From the NCBI GenBank assembly GCA_029945985.1, contig JAQSDP010000015.1:1-8881 (forward strand): a DNA stretch of 8,881 nucleotides. The letters are read 5' to 3'. Below are positions 5,744-8,881 of this stretch, in pieces. The notes beneath the pieces are model-generated. The model ran no database searches. It saw only the letters and a list, made by a program, of their open reading frames with translations, and was not told the DNA's origin. The DNA is from a bacterium. GTDB taxonomy: Bacteria > Acidobacteriota > Blastocatellia > Pyrinomonadales > Pyrinomonadaceae. The translations under genes and the position numbers were made by a program. Numbering within the stretch: position 1 is the first letter of the stretch; each line of letters starts with the position of its first letter.

Positions 5744-7243
5744 TCAATTGCTTGAGAGCTTTTTCTGAACGAGACGGTCTAGATTTTCGCGGGATATCAT
5801 TAAATTATCCGTTGCGTTGATGTACCACGAATCATCCTCGAGTTCCCTCTCGCGTTCGACCTTGACGGCGCGCTTTGTCTCTGAGGGAGCAACTCCGCCA
5901 TAGATCGTGCGGATGTTAACGAAATTTTCCGGGGACACGGCGGCCGCCAGATCTGCCTCGGTCATCTTCAACTCGCGTCCGGCGGTCTCCTTAGCCGCGG
6001 ACTGAAGCATCTCATAAGTGATCTCGCCGCCGGCTTCTATTGCTGCCTTGACGCAGGTTCCGACGATCTTGTGAGCAATACGGAACGACAGTCCCTCGCG
6101 ACGGACGATCGTATCCGCCAGCTCGGTGACAGCAATGAAATTCTCCCCGGCACGCTTTTTAAGTACATCGAAATTGAAGGTGGCGGATTGTAATGTGTTT
6201 GCGAAGAGGTTAACAGCACGATCGGCATCGCGCATCGCCGAGTATATGAGCGGCTGAAGATCGTCCTCGACGTCGTTGATGTCACCAAACGGTGTATTGT
6301 GAACAGCCGTGATCACGCCAAGCGTCTGACCCAGAGCCTTCGAGGCGATCGCACGGATGTGTTCGAGAGCAACGGGATTCCGCTTCTGCGGCATGATCGA
6401 TGAGCCCTGAACATATCCGTCAGGCAAACGAATAGCGTTAAACTCCATCATCGCCATCAGCAGGAATTCCTGCGCGAACTTGCCTGTATTTACGAGCAAT
6501 GCGGCGACCGCACCTAGAGTTTCAATAAAATAATCGACCGACGCTATCGAGGCGTAGGAGTTGACGGTCGGTGCGGTGAATCCGAGAAGTTCGGCAACGC
6601 GGTGACGGTCTATCGGGAAACCGGTCGTCGTGATCGCACCCGAGCCGAGCGGGCAATAGTTCATGTTCTCGTAGGCTCGCTGGAGCCTTCGTATATCACG
6701 TCCGACGTTCTCGCCCATTGCCAGCAGAAAATGAGCCATCGTTGATGGCTGGGCCGGCTGTGTGTGGGTGTACGCCGGGATCAGCGTCTCGTGATTTTTA
6801 GCCGCGAGATCGAGGAACACCTTTCGCAGATCCATCGCCGACCGCATCAGCCGCAAGCAATCTCGTCTGAGCTGCAGACGGTAAATGGTCACGTCGATAT
6901 CGTTACGGCTGCGGGCGGTGTGCAGTTTACCAGCAACGTCAGGATCGCCGCACAGCTTCGTGATCTCTTGCTGCAACAGATAAAAAAGGTCTTCAAAAGA
7001 GCCGTCATATTCGCGCCGCCGGATCGCCTCAAAATCCAGAGCAACCAGTGCTCCGAGGATCTGTTTCAACTCGTCAGCGGTAATGATGCCCTGCTCAGCC
7101 AGCATTATTGCGTGCGCGAGATCGACCTGATGATATGCGTCGAGAAAATATTCTTTCGCATCAGAAAAACAATCGGCGAGTACATTGTCTTTGTAACTCT
7201 GGGCGGGAAACTTTTCGGCGGCGGCTTCTTTTGGCATGGTCAT
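5744..7243 (-). CDS. argH: Argininosuccinate lyase family protein (divergent ArgH)
   Basis: A 499-residue cytosolic lyase of the fumarase/aspartase superfamily. Family members eliminate fumarate from an N-substituted aspartate; ArgH itself makes arginine from argininosuccinate. Motifs are HTARSRNDI (residues 108-116), AYTHTQPAQPS (157-167) with the active-site Thr-His, PLGSGAITTTGFPIDR (198-213) and the mobile catalytic loop GSSIMPQKRNP (280-290) with Ser281/Ser282. Two places differ from typical ArgH: ARSRNDI replaces GRSRNDQ, and NSYASIASVDYF (228-239) replaces NSxDAVSDRDF. It is also about 35-40 residues longer than most ArgH. It may be a true ArgH or a paralogue acting on another N-substituted aspartate. 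No other arginine gene is nearby. The start is taken at the ATG 7243; ATG 7237 is equally possible. A longer frame from TTG 7276 runs through a terminator hairpin and is rejected. The potassium channel gene follows closely. Confidence 0.85.
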   Translation of the reverse strand: MTMPKEAAAEKFPAQSYKDNVLADCFSDAKEYFLDAYHQVDLAHAIMLAEQGIITADELKQILGALVALDFEAIRRREYDGSFEDLFYLLQQEITKLCGDPDVAGKLHTARSRNDIDVTIYRLQLRRDCLRLMRSAMDLRKVFLDLAAKNHETLIPAYTHTQPAQPSTMAHFLLAMGENVGRDIRRLQRAYENMNYCPLGSGAITTTGFPIDRHRVAELLGFTAPTVNSYASIASVDYFIETLGAVAALLVNTGKFAQEFLLMAMMEFNAIRLPDGYVQGSSIMPQKRNPVALEHIRAIASKALGQTLGVITAVHNTPFGDINDVEDDLQPLIYSAMRDADRAVNLFANTLQSATFNFDVLKKRAGENFIAVTELADTIVRREGLSFRIAHKIVGTCVKAAIEAGGEITYEMLQSAAKETAGRELKMTEADLAAAVSPENFVNIRTIYGGVAPSETKRAVKVERERELEDDSWYINATDNLMISRENLDRLVQKKLSSN

Positions 7244-7255
7244 ACAGCTAGACAG

Positions 7256-7289
7256 AAAAAATGCCCGGAGCGTCAAGAGGCGCTCCGGG
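7256..7289 (-). terminator. Rho-independent terminator of the PIG-L gene
   Basis: On the minus strand, CCCGGAGCG (7289-7281) pairs perfectly with CGCTCCGGG (7272-7264) around an 8-base loop. It is followed after two bases by six T (7261-7256). The 9-bp GC-rich stem plus T-run is a textbook terminator. It starts 15 bases after the PIG-L stop. The plus strand has no T-run after the stem, so it acts in one direction. Its end lies only 13 bases before the first ATG of the lyase gene. Confidence 0.92.
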
Positions 7290-7304
7290 TCAGGTGGAAG
7301 TTAA

Positions 7305-8881
7305 TTAGAGATCGCTCTGCGGTAGGCTGAGCAGGTTTGCAAACAGGCGAAAGGCTCCGGGATTGCCTGCCGGCAACTGACGGAAGAACGAATACGAATT
7401 GTAAACCCAGTGTCCCTTGCCGAGCTTTACGTGAACCAGAGCACCCGTTACCGGTGGCTCGCCCTCGTCGGCCGTGGACAATAAAGCCGTGTACTGCGGA
7501 TCAAGCCCAGTCAGGCTGTAGAGATTTCGCTCCTGCACCCAGTTGTCCCAATCGGAATTCACGATCCTGTTTGGGACGTTCATCGTCACGTGATTCGGCA
7601 CAAGGATGGTAACTGGAGCATTCTCATCAACCACGCGAACATTCGAAACTCGTTGCTGGCCGTTGATGACAGCCTCCATCTTAACGGAAAACGGCGCGAG
7701 ATTTTCGCGGATGAATTCTTGCTGCTGATATTGAACGATCATCGTACCGCCGTTTCGAACGAAGTCGAGCAGGCGTCCGTTGTTCGAAACGTAATCAGGA
7801 CGAACCTGCGAGGCTCGGATCCCGATCACGATCGTGTCGAACCGCGAAAGGTCCCCAGTTGAAAGATCTCGCTCGTCGAGCATCGTCACCGGCAAGCCGA
7901 GCAACGTGATCGCTTCGGGAACGCGATCGCCGGTGCCCATCACATATCCGACGCGGACCGGAGCGACCTTGACATCGATCACCTTCGCCGCGATCGCCGC
8001 CGGCGAATATCGGCGATGAGTCTGCATATGCTGATAGGCAACCTCGTGCATCGTTAAGCCGTAGCTCGCTCCCCCGACTTGTGCGACGGCCGGAATGTTG
8101 TACGAATCGGCTTTCGTATTCGCCGGGATGGTGACGTCAAAGACGACAGCCGTCTTCTGACCCTTTGCCTTCAGTGCAAAATCGCTGGAAGCAGGCGTGG
8201 CCATCCACCCGCTCGGAAGCTGCAGCCGTACCGAACCATTGGTTTCACGCGGAGCGTTGTTCGTAACCGAAGCAACAACGCGCTTCTTGGTCGCCGCGGT
8301 CGATACCGGAGCGATGATCAGGTTTGAGTCGAGCGTGACGGTTACTGCGGGCACGACGTTAAGATCACGACGAAGCTCGCCGCGGATATCGTCAGCGAAT
8401 CGATACTCGACGGTCTTCCAGGTCGTGACCTCGGTTCCGCCGATGTTCAACTTCACCTCGGCGGTGGCGATCGGGTTTTGGAACGGCATGTTCTTGTCCA
8501 TTCCGGCCGTTGACCAGTCGAAAGTGAAGCTTTTTCGTTCATTCTCGAGCCAATACGGCTGAGTCGGCTTTGCATTTGCCGGAGCCGTCAGCTTAAAGAA
8601 ACTCGCTCCGACGGATACCTCATTGCGCGGCCGAAATCCGGTCGCTGCGGGCTGAGCAGGCTCGGCCTGCGAGGTTGCGGTCCAACCATCTGCAGTTCTG
8701 ATCGCGGAACTCGCGACCGTAACACCGGACACTTCGGGAGCAAACACACGGACCGAGACGTTGCTCGAATCGCCCGCGACGATCGTCTCGGTGTCCGCAA
8801 GAGCATCGACGATAACACCGGCTGCAGCAAGCAGGGCATCGCTAAATTCTTTCTCTTTATACTTCAAGAAGAAATCCGCCT
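7305..8881 (-). CDS. PIG-L (LmbE-like) family protein, C-terminal part, 5' end beyond the window
   Basis: The frame is open to the window edge, giving about 525 C-terminal residues. The Leu codon TTG at 8867 is only an internal residue. A NEW3-like beta-sandwich, about fragment residues 200-275, includes VVASVTNNAPRETNG and PSGWMATPASSDF. A Rossmann or class I amidotransferase-like module follows at about 304-390 (VGYVMGTGDRVPEAI, DTIVIGIRASQVRPDYV, LLDFVRNGGTMIVQYQ). The end (WVQERNLYSLTGLDP, GKGHWVYNSYSFFRQLPAG) matches the tail I know from long PIG-L proteins of Acidobacteriota and Bacteroidota, whose N-terminal domain is a zinc-dependent N-acetylglucosaminyl deacetylase. That catalytic domain, with its AHPDD motif, and any signal peptide lie outside the window. 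The deacetylase label is therefore inferred from the tail architecture, and the substrate is unknown. The NEW3 fold suggests binding of an extracellular or periplasmic glycan. A strong terminator follows the stop, ending its transcription unit. Confidence 0.82.
   Translation of the reverse strand, partial: ADFFLKYKEKEFSDALLAAAGVIVDALADTETIVAGDSSNVSVRVFAPEVSGVTVASSAIRTADGWTATSQAEPAQPAATGFRPRNEVSVGASFFKLTAPANAKPTQPYWLENERKSFTFDWSTAGMDKNMPFQNPIATAEVKLNIGGTEVTTWKTVEYRFADDIRGELRRDLNVVPAVTVTLDSNLIIAPVSTAATKKRVVASVTNNAPRETNGSVRLQLPSGWMATPASSDFALKAKGQKTAVVFDVTIPANTKADSYNIPAVAQVGGASYGLTMHEVAYQHMQTHRRYSPAAIAAKVIDVKVAPVRVGYVMGTGDRVPEAITLLGLPVTMLDERDLSTGDLSRFDTIVIGIRASQVRPDYVSNNGRLLDFVRNGGTMIVQYQQQEFIRENLAPFSVKMEAVINGQQRVSNVRVVDENAPVTILVPNHVTMNVPNRIVNSDWDNWVQERNLYSLTGLDPQYTALLSTADEGEPPVTGALVHVKLGKGHWVYNSYSFFRQLPAGNPGAFRLFANLLSLPQSDL

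Noticed and set aside
7244..7276. Lyase start at TTG 7276
   Set aside because: The extra residues are encoded by the terminator stem and its T-run. Two in-frame ATGs follow at once.
6764..7330. 188-residue open frame on the plus strand
   Set aside because: It is antisense to the lyase gene, which has clear family motifs. Its translation has no recognisable domain and it crosses the terminator.

Overview
The window is an ordinary chromosomal stretch of a bacterium with moderately high GC content. The best guess is Acidobacteriota, perhaps class Blastocatellia. That rests on gene style: a PIG-L deacetylase with long C-terminal NEW3-like and Rossmann-like modules, a stand-alone biotin carrier, and a short tandem GAACTCT-type heptad repeat. 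There is no marker gene, so this is inference. I found no mobile element, phage gene, CRISPR array, tRNA or rRNA, and no gene-free gap longer than about 100 bases.

Plus strand, 1-4787. The window opens inside zwf (glucose-6-phosphate dehydrogenase). Its stop overlaps the start of pgl (6-phosphogluconolactonase) in an ATGA, so the first two steps of the oxidative pentose phosphate pathway are translationally coupled. Forty-one bases later comes a CNNM/CorC-type membrane protein with two CBS domains. A likely promoter and a strong ribosome binding site then introduce a 1-Cys peroxiredoxin of the Prx6 type. The NADPH made by zwf and the peroxide removal by the peroxiredoxin fit a loose redox theme, but the internal promoter suggests separate control. 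A short hairpin follows, then a small two-helix membrane protein of unknown function, ATGA-coupled to a biotin carrier protein with an intact AMKM biotinylation site.

Convergent gap, 4788-4878. It holds a 14-bp perfect palindrome and four degenerate heptads that run up to the stop codon of the opposite-strand gene.

Minus strand, 8881-4879, read leftwards. First is the C-terminal two thirds or so of a PIG-L (LmbE-like) protein, whose deacetylase domain lies outside the window. A textbook rho-independent terminator follows, placed only about 13-20 bases before the ATG of an argininosuccinate-lyase family enzyme. Twenty-five bases after that gene comes a six-helix voltage-gated-type potassium channel with a C-terminal zinc ribbon.

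I see no clear undescribed system. The points most worth a second look are: the lyase, which departs from the usual argininosuccinate lyase signatures; the CNNM protein, whose usual ion-site motifs are substituted; the small membrane protein coupled to an orphan biotin carrier; and the terminator abutting the lyase gene.
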